A DNA stretch of 64,000 bases from Pseudomonadota bacterium (GCA_016711215.1 JADJTL010000002.1:948389-1012388), one strand, 5' to 3'. Positions 51,819-61,498 are shown, numbered from the stretch's first letter. Notes: generated from the letters alone by a model not told the origin. Numbers and translations are program-made.

Positions 51819-52877
51819 ATGCTCGTAATCTTCGCCCTGCTGGTGATCGGGCTCAGCCTCGGCTTCGCGATCAAGCTGCGCGCGCAGCGCCGCGCGGCGC
51901 TGGCGCCGGTGGGCAGCAGCGCCGTGATCGAGGGCACGGAGGCCGATGTGGTGGCGCGCCTCGCCGCGCGGATCGCCGACATCGCCGTCGTCGAGGGCGA
52001 GAGTGTTCGTGCCGGGCAGCGCCTGGTCCGGCTCGATTGCCGGGAGCAGCAGGCCAGCCTGCAGGCGGCGCAGGCGCAGCTCGCGGCCGCCGATGGCCAG
52101 GCCGCGGCAGCGCAGGCCGAGGTCGTGGGGGCGCTGGCGACCTCGCAGGCCGCTCGGGCCAGCGCCAGCGCCAGCGGCGCGCAGTCGCGGGCGCTCAGCG
52201 CCAGCCGCGCCGAGAGCACGCGCCAGGCCGCGCGCATCGGTCAGCTCCAGGGGGAGGGTGGCGCTACGGTGATGGAGCTCGACCGGATCAGCACGCGTGT
52301 CACCGAATTGGACGAGCAGCTCGGCGCCCTGCAGGCGCAACAGCAGGCGGCGCGCGGTCAGGCGGCGGCGGCGGCGGCGCGCGCACAGGCCGTGCGCAAG
52401 CGGGCCGAGGCGGCGCTGGCCGCGGTGGGCGCGGCGCGGGCGAATGTCCAGCGCGCCCAGACCTTGGTCGAGGAATGCGAGCTGCGCGCGCCGATCGACG
52501 GGCTGGTGCAGACGCGCGCCTTCGAGCCCGGAGAGCTGGCGCTGCCCGGCAGTCGGATCTTGACGATCGTGCGCCTCGATCCCGTCGAGGCGGTGTTCTT
52601 CGTGCCCAACCGCGAGCTCGCGGCCGCGGTCGCCGGCAAGCGCGTGACCGTGCGCGCCGATGCGTATCCAGGGCAGGCCTTCGCCGGCAGGATTCGTCGC
52701 GTCGCCGCGCAGGCCGAGTTCACGCCGCGCAACGTGCAGACGCGCGAGGATCGCGATCGGCTGGTCTACGCGGTGACCGCCGAGCTGCCCAACCCCGGTC
52801 AGCGCCTGCGGCCTGGGATGCCCGTCGAGGTGACGATCGATGGCACGCAGGGCGGTGGTGGCGGGCGCGGGCCTTGA
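51810..52877 (+). CDS. HlyD-type membrane fusion protein (periplasmic adaptor)
   Basis: A 355-residue protein anchored by an N-terminal helix (MLVIFALLVIGLSLGFAIKL). A lipoyl/biotinyl half-motif (IADIAVVEGESVRAGQRLVR) comes first, then about 150 residues of Ala/Gln/Arg coiled-coil hairpin (QAAQAQLAAADGQAAAAQAE). The second lipoyl half is CELRAPIDGLVQTRAFEPGE, and a beta-barrel domain ends the chain (VTVRADAYPGQAFAGRIRRV). It links the inner-membrane transporter to the TolC encoded upstream. Its TGA overlaps the TTG start of the ATPase gene. The third ATGAAACGC copy (51810) is the only one in this frame. Confidence 0.92.
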   Translation: MKRMLVIFALLVIGLSLGFAIKLRAQRRAALAPVGSSAVIEGTEADVVARLAARIADIAVVEGESVRAGQRLVRLDCREQQASLQAAQAQLAAADGQAAAAQAEVVGALATSQAARASASASGAQSRALSASRAESTRQAARIGQLQGEGGATVMELDRISTRVTELDEQLGALQAQQQAARGQAAAAAARAQAVRKRAEAALAAVGAARANVQRAQTLVEECELRAPIDGLVQTRAFEPGELALPGSRILTIVRLDPVEAVFFVPNRELAAAVAGKRVTVRADAYPGQAFAGRIRRVAAQAEFTPRNVQTREDRDRLVYAVTAELPNPGQRLRPGMPVEVTIDGTQGGGGGRGP

Positions 52878-53827
52878 GCGAAACCGCGACCGGGGCCCCC
52901 GTCCTGCAGGCGGAGGGGCTCGTGCGGCGCTTCGGCGCGGTGACGGCGCTCGACTGTCTCTCGTTGACGGTCGAGGCCGGCGAGCTCTTCGGCCTGGTGG
53001 GGCCCGACGGCGCGGGCAAGACCACGGCGATGCGGATCTTCGCCGGCATGATCGGCAGCGACGAGGGCCGCGTGCGCGTGCTCGATCAGGCGCCGACCAG
53101 CCGCGACCAGGCGCTGCGGCGCGCCATCGGCTACATGCCGCAGCAATACAGTCTCTACGGCGATCTGAGCGTCGACGAGAACCTGCGCTTCTTCGCGCGG
53201 ATGTTCTGTCTCTCTCGCGCGGACTTCCGCGCGCGTCGCGAGCGTTTGCTCGCGCTGACGCGCCTCGAGCGCTTCGCCACGCGCCGCGCGGAGCAGCTCT
53301 CGGGGGGGATGTACAAGAAGCTGGCCCTCGCCTGCGCGCTGCTGCCGGAGCCGCGGCTGCTCCTGCTCGACGAGCCGACGAACGGCGTCGACCCGGTCAG
53401 TCGTCGCGAGCTCTGGGCGCTGCTCTTCGAGCTGACGGCGCAGGGCATCGCGGTCTTGGTCACCACGCCCTATATGGACGAGGCGGCGCGCTGCCACCGC
53501 GTCGCGCTGATCGACCAGGGGCGCACCTTGCTGCTCGGGCGCCCCGAGGCGTTGCTGGCAGCCTTCGCCGAGCCGGTCTACGAGCTGGACGCCGCGGACG
53601 ATGTGGCAGGGCTAGAGGGCTGGGTCGCGGCGCTGCCGCAGGTCTGTGCCGTCTCCGTGGCCGGTGGCCGACTGCGCGTGGTCTTGAGCACGGCCGACGA
53701 CGCGGCGGTGCTCAAGGCCTTCCGCGCCCGCGGGTTGAGCGCGCGTCGCGTCGCGCCGGACTTCGAGGATCTCTTCCTGGCGCAGACCGCCAGCTCCGGC
53801 TCCAAGCCGCCCTCCGATCGGCTATAG
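52874..53827 (+). CDS. ABC-2-type exporter ATP-binding protein (YbhF/DrrA-like)
   Basis: A 317-residue ATPase starting at TTG 52874, overlapping the HlyD stop (TTGA). Motifs are Walker A LVGPDGAGKTTAMRIFAG, Q-loop GYMPQQYSLYGDLSVDENL, signature LSGGMYKKLALACAL, Walker B LLLLDEPTNGVD, and VLVTTPYMDEA in place of the usual H-loop His (TPYMDEA, so the His is absent). The C-terminal domain (VVLSTADDAAVLKAFRARGL, then FEDLFLAQTA) is typical of ABC-2 exporters. No ABC-2 permease follows; the next gene is a small DUF2892-like protein. The permease must be encoded elsewhere, or the operon is incomplete. Confidence 0.92.
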   Translation: MSETATGAPVLQAEGLVRRFGAVTALDCLSLTVEAGELFGLVGPDGAGKTTAMRIFAGMIGSDEGRVRVLDQAPTSRDQALRRAIGYMPQQYSLYGDLSVDENLRFFARMFCLSRADFRARRERLLALTRLERFATRRAEQLSGGMYKKLALACALLPEPRLLLLDEPTNGVDPVSRRELWALLFELTAQGIAVLVTTPYMDEAARCHRVALIDQGRTLLLGRPEALLAAFAEPVYELDAADDVAGLEGWVAALPQVCAVSVAGGRLRVVLSTADDAAVLKAFRARGLSARRVAPDFEDLFLAQTASSGSKPPSDRL

Positions 53828-53921
53828 TGCGCGCCACGTCGAGACGACCCCGCCGAGGGGCTCGGGGCGTTTAGCAATCACGTCCTAGGCCGCGCTGCGC
53901 GTGCCTGGAGGGAGGTCGAAG

Positions 53922-54125
53922 ATGGCCGTCGATCGCATCGTGTTAGCCGTGGCTGGTAGCTTCATTCTGGCGAGCGTGGCCTTGTCGCAGCTCCATAGCC
54001 TGCATTGGCTCTGGTTCACGGGCTTCGTCGGCGCCAATATGCTCCAGGCGTCGTTCACCGGCTTCTGCCCGATGGCCAAGATCCTCAAGGCGCTGGGCGC
54101 GCGCCCAGGCGCGGCCTTCGAGTAG
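53922..54125 (+). CDS. DUF2892-like small inner-membrane protein
   Basis: A 67-residue protein starting at ATG 53922, preceded by GGAGGGAGG. Two short hydrophobic helices (IVLAVAGSFILASVALSQ, then LWFTGFVGANMLQASFTGFC) and the ending TGFCPMAKILKALGARPG match the YgaP-C-terminal/DUF2892 family. Members often carry the GFCP motif and sometimes accompany rhodanese genes; none is adjacent here. It lies 94 bp after the exporter ATPase and 20 bp before the carboxypeptidase gene, in the same direction. Confidence 0.85.
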   Translation: MAVDRIVLAVAGSFILASVALSQLHSLHWLWFTGFVGANMLQASFTGFCPMAKILKALGARPGAAFE

Positions 54126-54145
54126 GCGCGGGCGAGGACCCTGCC

Positions 54146-55651
54146 ATGAAGGCCTACCCCAAGCTCGAGGCGCACTTCGGTCGCATCGGTCGCCTGGCGG
54201 CGGTCGAGGGGCTGCTGCACTGGGACACCGAGACCATGCTGCCGCCCGGCGCGGCAGCCGATCGCGGCGAGCAGCTCGCCGCGCTGCGCACCGTGTTGCA
54301 TGAGCTCGAGACGGCGCCGCAGCTCCCCGAGCTGCTCGATCGCGCGGCCGACGAGGCCCTCGATGATTGGCAGCGCGCCAACCTCCACGAGATGCGTCGG
54401 CGCGTGCGGCACCAACAGGGCGTGCCGGCGCCGCTGGTCGCCGCGCTGGCCCGTGCGGGCACCGAATGCGTCGTCGCCTGGCGTGAGGCACGCGCGCGCG
54501 ACGACTTCGCCGCGCTGCTGCCGCGCTTCGAGCGCGTGGTGGCGCTGGTGCGTGAGCGCGCCACGGCCAAGGGCGAGCTGCTGCGGATGGCCCCCTACGA
54601 CGCGCTGCTCGACGAGTACGAGCCCGGGCTGCACGCTGTCCTGGTCGACGAGGTCTTCGACGCGCTGGCCAGCTTCCTGCCACAGCTGATCGCGTCAGTG
54701 ATCGAGCGCCAGGCAGCGCAGCCGGCGCCCATGCCCTGGCCGGTCAGCTTTCCGATCGAGCGCCAGCGCGTGTTGGCGGAGCGCGTGATGACGGCGCTCG
54801 GCTTCGACAGCCAGCGCGGACGGCTCGATCGCAGCGCGCATCCCTTCTGCGGCGGCAGCGGCGGCGACGACGTGCGGATCACCGCCCGCTGGCGTGAGGA
54901 TAGCTTCGTCGAGGGACTGCAGGCGGTCGCCCACGAGACGGGTCATGCGCTCTACGAGCAGGGGTTGCCGGCGGCCTGGCGCTTTCAGCCGGTGGGGCAG
55001 GCCCGCGGCATGATGCTGCACGAGAGCCAGTCGCTGCTGGTCGAAATGCAGGCCTGTCGTAGTCGGCCCTTCTTGAGCTGGCTGGCCCCGCAGCTCGGCG
55101 CGCTCTTTGGCGCTGGGCCCGCGGGCGTCGGTGGCGCCAGCCCCTGGTCTGTCGACAACCTCGAGCGCGTCTATCGGCGCGTCGCGCGCAGCCTGATTCG
55201 GGTCGATGCCGACGAGGTCACCTATCCGGCGCATGTGATCCTGCGCTACCGCCTCGAGCGCGCGCTGCTCAGCGGCGCCCTGCCGCCGCGCGCGCTGCCG
55301 GCCGCCTGGCGCGACGGGATGCAGGAGCTGGTCGGCGTCGCGCCACCCGACGATCGGCAGGGCTGCCTGCAGGACATCCACTGGATGGATGGCACCTTCG
55401 GCTACTTCCCGACCTACACGCTGGGCGCGATCGCCGCCGCGCAGCTGCACGAGGCGGCGATGCTCGCCGAGCCTGGGCTGCCTGCGGCCATCGCCGTGGG
55501 CGACTTCCAGCCGCTGCTCGATTGGCTGCGAGCCAACGTCCATGCGCACGCCTCGCGTCTCAGTGGTGAGGCGCTCTTGCAGGCGGCGACGGGCCGCGGC
55601 CTCGAGGTCGGCTGCTTCCGCACCCATCTCGAGCGCCGCTATCTCGGCTAG
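54146..55651 (+). CDS. M32 family metallocarboxypeptidase (carboxypeptidase Taq)
   Basis: A 501-residue cytoplasmic zinc carboxypeptidase. The catalytic HETGH lies near residue 262 (VAHETGHALYEQGLP), and the third zinc ligand Glu is in MLHESQSLLVEMQ. DIHWMDGTFGYFPTYTLGAI and YPAHVILRYRLERALL are further M32 signatures. It removes C-terminal residues, with broad specificity, from peptides. ATG 54146 begins MKAYPKLEAHFGRIGRLAAV. The 501-residue length is normal for the family. Its stop overlaps that of the convergent UvrA gene by 4 nt (55648-55651). Confidence 0.95.
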   Translation: MKAYPKLEAHFGRIGRLAAVEGLLHWDTETMLPPGAAADRGEQLAALRTVLHELETAPQLPELLDRAADEALDDWQRANLHEMRRRVRHQQGVPAPLVAALARAGTECVVAWREARARDDFAALLPRFERVVALVRERATAKGELLRMAPYDALLDEYEPGLHAVLVDEVFDALASFLPQLIASVIERQAAQPAPMPWPVSFPIERQRVLAERVMTALGFDSQRGRLDRSAHPFCGGSGGDDVRITARWREDSFVEGLQAVAHETGHALYEQGLPAAWRFQPVGQARGMMLHESQSLLVEMQACRSRPFLSWLAPQLGALFGAGPAGVGGASPWSVDNLERVYRRVARSLIRVDADEVTYPAHVILRYRLERALLSGALPPRALPAAWRDGMQELVGVAPPDDRQGCLQDIHWMDGTFGYFPTYTLGAIAAAQLHEAAMLAEPGLPAAIAVGDFQPLLDWLRANVHAHASRLSGEALLQAATGRGLEVGCFRTHLERRYLG

Positions 55652-58600
55652 CACTGCGGGCCGCCAGCGCTCGTGGCTTCGCCGAGGTGCGCGCGCAGGT
55701 AGGCCGCGGTCGGCGCGTCGGGGTGATCGAGCAGGCCGTCGCGCGGACCCTGATAGAGCACGGTGCCGCCGGCTGCGCCGCCGCCCGGGCCCAGGTCGAT
55801 GATCCAATCGGCGCTGGCGATCACGTCGAGGTTGTGCTCGATCACCACCACGCTGTCACCGCGCGCCACCAGCCGCTGCAACACCAGCAGCAGCTTGCGC
55901 AGGTCCTCGAGGTGGAGCCCCGTCGACGGCTCATCCAGCAGGTAGATCGCCTGGCGGCTGCCCTCCTTTTGCAGCTCCTCGACCAGCTTGATCCGCTGGG
56001 CCTCGCCACCGCTCAAGCTATGACTCGGCTGCCCGAGCGGCAGATAGTCGAGGCCCACGTCACAGAGCAGCGCCAGGCCGCGGCGCAGCCTGGGCAAGGC
56101 GCTGAACACCTCCACGGCCTGGGCGGCGGTCAGCGCGAGCACCTCGGCGATCGAGAGGCCCCGGTAGCGCACCTGCAGCGTCTCGCTGCTGTAGCGTCGG
56201 CCGCCGCAGTCCTCACAGCCAACGCTGACGTCAGGCAGAAAGCTCATCTCGTGGCGGACCTGACCCTGACCACGACAGCGCTCGCAGCGCCCGCCACGCA
56301 CGTTGAAGCTGAAGTGGCCGGGTCGGTAGCCGCGCGCGCGCGCCTCGGGCAGGCCGGCGAAGAGGCGCCTGATCTCGTCGTGCAGCCCGACGTAGGTCGC
56401 GGGTGTGCTCGCTGGCGTGCGCCCGATCGGGCTCTGATCGATCTCGCGCACCATATGCACCAGCGCGGCGCCCTCGAGCGCGCCGCTCAAGGGCGGCCCT
56501 CCGGCGTGAACGCGACGCAGCCCCGTCGCGAGCACATCGCGCACCAGGCTGCTCTTGCCGCTGCCGCTGACGCCCGTGACCACCGTCAATCGGCCGAGCG
56601 GCACGGTGACATCGACGCCCTGCAGGTTGTGATGGCGCACCCCGCTCAGCTCGAGGCGCGGCGTTTGCGGCGTCACCGCGCGCCCCTCGTAGACCGCACG
56701 CGCGCGCCCGCCCAGCCGTAGGCTGCGCGCCGTCAGCGAGTCGGACTTGGCGAGCACCGCCGCGCCAGGGCCCGCGGCCATCAGTCGCCCCCCTGCGCGC
56801 CCGCCGCCGGGTCCCAGCTCGATCAGGTGATCCGCTCGGCGAATCGTCTCTTCGTCATGCTCCACGACCACGACGCTGTTGCCCCGCACGACGAGCTGCC
56901 GCAGCGTCTTGAGCAGGCGCGCCGTATCGATCGGATGCAGCCCGATCGTCGGCTCATCGAGCACGTAGAGCACCCCGCGCAGCTCGGCGCTGAGCTGCGC
57001 GGCGAGGCGCACGCGCTGGGCCTCCCCGCCGCTCAGCGTCGGCGCACCGCGGTCGAGCGTTAGGTAATCGAGCCCGACCTCGAGCAAGAAGGCGCAGCGT
57101 GCGTCGAGCTCGCGCAGCGCGGCCGTCGCGATCGTGCGCTCGCGCGGGCTGAGCGCCAGGCCGGCAAGGAACGCCCGCAGCTCGCCCGCCGTCGACGCCG
57201 TGGCCTCGGCAATCGAGCGCTCGCCCAGTCGCACGGCCAGCGCCGCCGGTTGCAGGCGCGTCCCGGCACAAGCGCGGCACCTTGCCTCCGCGCGCCCGCC
57301 GGCTGCACGATCCGCAGGCCGGCTCCTGCCTCGCGCCGCCTTGGTGCCCCGCGCCGGCTGCTCTGGTGCGCTCCCCGTGCCGTGGCAGTGCGGGCAGGCC
57401 CCGACGCCGCCGGAGAAGCTGAAGAGGCGCGGATCGGGTGCCTCGTAGCCCAGCCCACACTGGCCGCAGCTCCGCTCCAGGCTGTAGGTGCGTGGCGAGG
57501 GCTCGCGCGTGACCTCGCTCTCCTCGGCGGTCCTCGGCAGCACGGCCACCGTGCCGCCGCTCAGCGCGAGCGCCTGCCCGATCGCCTCGCGCAGCGCGCT
57601 CGAGGCGCGCGCGCCGACCTCGAACTCCCCGAGCACGTAGTCGAGGTCATGCGCACGAAAGCGCGCCAGGCGTGGCCGGGGCTCGAGGGCGACCACGACC
57701 CCGTCAACGCGAATTCGCTCCTGTCCGAGCGCGACGGCCCGCTGCAGCACCTCCTCGTGGAGGCCCTTGCGGCCGCGGATCATCGGCGCCAGCAGCAGCA
57801 CTGCGCTCCCGGCGTGCGCGGCGACGAGCTGGTCCTCGAGGTCGGCCGCCTGCAGCCCGCTGACGCGCGCGCCACAGCGGTGGCAATGCTGCACGCCGAT
57901 GCGAGCCCAGAGCAGGCGCAGGTAGTGATAGATCTCCGTCACCGTGGCGACGGTGCTCTGAGGCCCGCCGCGCGCGGTGCGCTGGCTGATCGCCACCGTC
58001 GGCGGCACGCCGAGCAGCTCGTCGAGATTCGGCCGGCCGAGCTGGGCGACGTATTGCCGCGCGTAGGGGCTCAGGCAGTCGACGAAGCGGCGCTGCCCCT
58101 CGGCGAAAAGCACGTCGAAGGCCAGGCTGCTCTTGCCGCTGCCGCTGGGGCCGGTGATCACCACCAGCGCGTCGCGCGGCAGGCGCAGGTCGAGGTTGGC
58201 GAGGTTATGTACGCGCGCGCCGCGAAGCACGATGTCCTCGGGCGCGAGCGGCTGCTGCGGCGCCGGCTGCGACTCACCCGGCTGCGACTCACCCGGCTGC
58301 GACTCACCCGGCTGCGACTCACCCGGCTGCGATCGGTCGCGGGGTGGCGAGCGCAGGGCGGCGGGCGCCGCTAGCCTTGCCTCTGCGGCCAGGTAGCGCC
58401 CGGTGTGGCTGCCAGGCGTGGCGGCGAGGTCCGCGGGACTTCCTGCAGCGACGAGCCTGCCGCCTGCCGCGCCGCCCTCGGGGCCGAGGTCGATCACCCA
58501 ATCAGCGGCGGCGATTACGTCCAGGTGGTGTTCGATCACCACCACCGTGTTGCCGAGCGCGACCAGCGCGTGGAGGTTGTCGATCAACCGCGCCACGTCA

Positions 58601-61347
58601 CTGACGTGGAGGCCCGTCGTCGGCTCGTCGAGCAGGAAGAGCGTATTCTGGCTGCGGTGCAGCGCCAGGTGCGCGGCTAGCTTGAGCCGCTGGCTCTCGC
58701 CGCCGCTCAGCGTGTTGAGCGGCTGTCCGAGCCCCAGGTAACCGAGCCCGACCGTGCTGAGCGCGCTCAGCCGCGCGGCAACCGCTGGCGTCTCGGCGAA
58801 GCAGAGCACGGCCTCGTCGACCGTCAGCGCCAGCACCTCGTGGATCGAGCGGCCGTCGAGCGTGACGGCGAGCACCTCCTCCTGGAAGCGCCGCCCACCG
58901 CACTTCTCGCACTGCACGAAGCAATCGGCGAGAAACTGCATCTCAATGCGCTCGAAGCCGTTCCCCTCGCAGGCCGGGCAGCGCCCGCCCGCCACGTTGA
59001 AGCTGAAGCTCGCCGCGCTCAGCCCCCGCGCCCGGGCCGCGGGCAGCGCGGCGAAGCGCTGGCGGATCGCGTCGTAGGCCTTGACGTAGGTCGCTGGGTT
59101 CGAGCGAGGCGTCGTGCCCACGGGCCCTTGATCGATCAGCACCACGTCGTTCAGGGCCGCGCCGCCTTCGATCGCGGCGCAGCGTCCCGGCAGCTCGGTC
59201 GGTCGACCGCGCTGGCGCAGCAGTCCACGGTAGAGCACCGTCTCGACCAGCGTCGACTTCCCCGAGCCGCTAACCCCGCTGACGACGGTCAGCGCGTTGA
59301 GCGGAAGCCTGACGTCGAGACCGGCGAGGTTGTGCTCACGGGCGTCGCGCACCACCAGGGCGGGCGAGGCTTGAAGCTGCGCGGGGTCGAGCTGGCGCCT
59401 GGGTGGCGGGCGCTGAGCCGCAGGCGCGTCGCGCGCGGAATACGCGGGATAGAGGTGCCGTGCCGTGGCCGAGACGGCGCGGGCCGCGGCCAGCGCGCCG
59501 GGCGGGCCGGCGAACACGACCTGGCCGCCGGCGGCGCCGGGGCCGGGGCCGAGGTCGATCACATGATCCGCGCTGCGGATGATCGCCGGGTCATGCTCGA
59601 CGATCACGATCGTGTTGCGGTTGGCGCGCAGCCGCTCGAGGATCGCCAGCAGGCGGGCGTTGTCGCGCGCGTGCAGGCCGACCGAGGGCTCGTCCAGCAC
59701 GTAGAGCGTGTTGACCAAGGCGCTGCCGATCGCGGTCGTCAGGTTGACGCGCTGCACCTCGCCGCCGCTGAGGGTGCGCGATTGCCGATCGAGCGTCAGG
59801 TAGCCCACGCCGACCTCACAGAGGTAGCGCAGCCGCGCCCGGATCTCGCGCAGCACCGGCGCCGCCAGCGCCTGCTGCTCGGGCGATAGCGCGACTTGAT
59901 CGCAGAAGCGGGCGGCCTGCTCGAGGCTCAGCGCATAGACCTCCGGCAGCGTGCGCGCGCCGAGGCGAAAGAGGCGCGCATAGGGTCGCAGGCGCGTCCG
60001 GTCGCAGCTCGGGCAAGGATGATAGGCGCGGTAGCGCGAGAGCAGGACGCGCACGTGCATCTTGTAGGTGCGTCGCTCGAGCCAGCGGAACCAGCCGCGC
60101 AGCCCGGCCCAGCGCTGGCTGCGGTCGCCCTCGATGACATAGGCGCGCTGCTGCGCGGGCAGCGCCTCCCAGGGCTGATCGAGCGGGATGGCCTGCCGCG
60201 CGCAGGCGCGGCGCAGCTCGCGGCGCTCGCGCGTCGTGCTCGCCGTCGACCAGGGCCGGATCGCCCCCGCGGCCAACGAGAGCCGCGGATCAGGAATCGC
60301 GAGCTCGAGGTCGAGGCCGACGATGGCGCCGAAGCCGTTGCAGTCGGGGCAGGCCCCGAGCGGGGAGTTGTAGGAGAAATGATTGGGGAGCGGCTCCGGG
60401 TAGCTCAGGTCGCAGGCCGCGCAGTGTCTTCCGCGGCTGAAGCGCAGCGCCGCGCCTCCGCCCGCGGCGTCGAGCAGCCGCACGCTGGCGCGCCCGCGTC
60501 CGCGGTCGAGCGCGTCTCGCAGGCCCTCAGCGAGCCGTGTGCGCTGCGCCTCGTCCAGCCGCAGGCGGTCGGTCACGACCTCGATCGCCTCTCCCTTGAG
60601 CTGGCGGGCCAGGCGCGGCTCCGAGGCCGCGTCCTGCTCGAGCGCGGCGTCGCCGATCCAGAGCCGATGAAAGCCCTCGCTCCGCAACCAGCTCAGCGCG
60701 ACCGCCGTCGCCTTGATCGTGCGACAGGGCGGCAGCGCGAAGGTGAGCGCCGCGCGCTTTCCGGCGTGCTCCGCCAGCAAGCGGGCGGCGAGCTGCGGTG
60801 CCTCGTCGCTGCGGACGGGCTCGCCGCAGCCGCTGCAATGCAGCACGGCGGCGTGGGCCCACAGCAGCTTGAAGAAGTCCGCCAGCTCGGTGACCGTGCC
60901 GACGGTCGAACGCGACGATTTGATCGCGTTCTTCTGATCGACGGCCACGGCTGGAAGCACGCCCTCGATGCGCTCGACCGCGGGCCGGTCCATCCGGTCC
61001 ATGAACTGTCGCGCGAAGGGGCTGAAGCTCTCCACGTAGCGCCGCTGCCCCTCGGCATAGAGCGTGTCGAAGGCGAGCGAGGATTTTCCAGAGCCGCTGA
61101 CGCCGGTGACGGCGGTGATCGCGCCGAGGGGGAAGGCGACGTCGATGTTGCGCAAATTGTGCTGACGCGCGCCGATCACGTGAATCGCCTCGGCGCGCGC
61201 TGCCGATGCCCGCCCGGCCGATGCCGGTCCCGCCTTGGTTGCGGGGGCGTTCGAGGGCTTGCGGGTTGGGGCGTGTTTGGGCGCGGCCACGGCGATGGCT
61301 ACCTGCTCAGAGGCTGCGAGTCTGGCATGCGCGCGCCAGCGCGGCAC
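55648..61347 (-). CDS. uvrA: Tandem (double-length) UvrA excinuclease subunit
   Basis: A 1899-residue protein holding two complete UvrA units in one chain, against about 940 residues for a normal UvrA. Walker A motifs lie near residues 82 (GVSGSGKSSLAFDTLYAEG), 690 (GVSGSGKSTLVETVL), 1067 (GPSGSGKSSLAFDVLFAEG) and 1594 (GVSGSGKSSLVRDVL). LSGGE signatures are present in all four ABC modules (near 525, 880, 1437, 1778). Zinc modules CxxC-x-CxxC occur in both halves (ACDLSYPEPLPNHF, CPDCNGFG, CEKCGGRRF, CGQCGLGY, CPHCHGTG, CEDCGGRRY). UvrA normally dimerises in DNA damage recognition, so this would be a covalent dimer. The halves are joined by a PGESQ-repeat linker. Start GTG 61347 gives a ~53-residue N-terminal extension and has a weak ribosome binding site. 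Confidence 0.93.
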   Translation of the reverse strand: MPRWRAHARLAASEQVAIAVAAPKHAPTRKPSNAPATKAGPASAGRASAARAEAIHVIGARQHNLRNIDVAFPLGAITAVTGVSGSGKSSLAFDTLYAEGQRRYVESFSPFARQFMDRMDRPAVERIEGVLPAVAVDQKNAIKSSRSTVGTVTELADFFKLLWAHAAVLHCSGCGEPVRSDEAPQLAARLLAEHAGKRAALTFALPPCRTIKATAVALSWLRSEGFHRLWIGDAALEQDAASEPRLARQLKGEAIEVVTDRLRLDEAQRTRLAEGLRDALDRGRGRASVRLLDAAGGGAALRFSRGRHCAACDLSYPEPLPNHFSYNSPLGACPDCNGFGAIVGLDLELAIPDPRLSLAAGAIRPWSTASTTRERRELRRACARQAIPLDQPWEALPAQQRAYVIEGDRSQRWAGLRGWFRWLERRTYKMHVRVLLSRYRAYHPCPSCDRTRLRPYARLFRLGARTLPEVYALSLEQAARFCDQVALSPEQQALAAPVLREIRARLRYLCEVGVGYLTLDRQSRTLSGGEVQRVNLTTAIGSALVNTLYVLDEPSVGLHARDNARLLAILERLRANRNTIVIVEHDPAIIRSADHVIDLGPGPGAAGGQVVFAGPPGALAAARAVSATARHLYPAYSARDAPAAQRPPPRRQLDPAQLQASPALVVRDAREHNLAGLDVRLPLNALTVVSGVSGSGKSTLVETVLYRGLLRQRGRPTELPGRCAAIEGGAALNDVVLIDQGPVGTTPRSNPATYVKAYDAIRQRFAALPAARARGLSAASFSFNVAGGRCPACEGNGFERIEMQFLADCFVQCEKCGGRRFQEEVLAVTLDGRSIHEVLALTVDEAVLCFAETPAVAARLSALSTVGLGYLGLGQPLNTLSGGESQRLKLAAHLALHRSQNTLFLLDEPTTGLHVSDVARLIDNLHALVALGNTVVVIEHHLDVIAAADWVIDLGPEGGAAGGRLVAAGSPADLAATPGSHTGRYLAAEARLAAPAALRSPPRDRSQPGESQPGESQPGESQPGESQPAPQQPLAPEDIVLRGARVHNLANLDLRLPRDALVVITGPSGSGKSSLAFDVLFAEGQRRFVDCLSPYARQYVAQLGRPNLDELLGVPPTVAISQRTARGGPQSTVATVTEIYHYLRLLWARIGVQHCHRCGARVSGLQAADLEDQLVAAHAGSAVLLLAPMIRGRKGLHEEVLQRAVALGQERIRVDGVVVALEPRPRLARFRAHDLDYVLGEFEVGARASSALREAIGQALALSGGTVAVLPRTAEESEVTREPSPRTYSLERSCGQCGLGYEAPDPRLFSFSGGVGACPHCHGTGSAPEQPARGTKAARGRSRPADRAAGGRAEARCRACAGTRLQPAALAVRLGERSIAEATASTAGELRAFLAGLALSPRERTIATAALRELDARCAFLLEVGLDYLTLDRGAPTLSGGEAQRVRLAAQLSAELRGVLYVLDEPTIGLHPIDTARLLKTLRQLVVRGNSVVVVEHDEETIRRADHLIELGPGGGRAGGRLMAAGPGAAVLAKSDSLTARSLRLGGRARAVYEGRAVTPQTPRLELSGVRHHNLQGVDVTVPLGRLTVVTGVSGSGKSSLVRDVLATGLRRVHAGGPPLSGALEGAALVHMVREIDQSPIGRTPASTPATYVGLHDEIRRLFAGLPEARARGYRPGHFSFNVRGGRCERCRGQGQVRHEMSFLPDVSVGCEDCGGRRYSSETLQVRYRGLSIAEVLALTAAQAVEVFSALPRLRRGLALLCDVGLDYLPLGQPSHSLSGGEAQRIKLVEELQKEGSRQAIYLLDEPSTGLHLEDLRKLLLVLQRLVARGDSVVVIEHNLDVIASADWIIDLGPGGGAAGGTVLYQGPRDGLLDHPDAPTAAYLRAHLGEATSAGGPQC
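58265..58330. repeat. 15-bp in-frame tandem repeat in the UvrA linker
   Basis: ggctgcgactcaccc repeats perfectly four times (58265-58324), then a partial copy (to 58330). On the coding strand this gives GESQP four times, at the junction between the two UvrA halves (around residue 1010). Copy-number change by multiples of 15 bp would lengthen or shorten the linker without a frameshift. Confidence 0.95.
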
Positions 61348-61498
61348 GCGCGAAAGCCCAATGGTCGATTGGCGCTCCTGCGAAGGCGATGCGATACAAT
61401 CACTGGACCGGCGGAACCCTTTGGTCGCGGCGGCCCGACGGCGCGGGCGACCCGGTGTGGCTTCGCGTTTCCTTGCCGGCGGTCAGGAGGCGGCAGCG

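Noticed and set aside
58265..58330. CRISPR or intergenic element within the uvrA region
   Set aside because: The repeat is in frame within an uninterrupted coding region and encodes a low-complexity linker.
55648..61347. Two separate uvrA genes or a frameshift
   Set aside because: The frame is open throughout, and all motifs of both halves lie in one frame with a clear linker.
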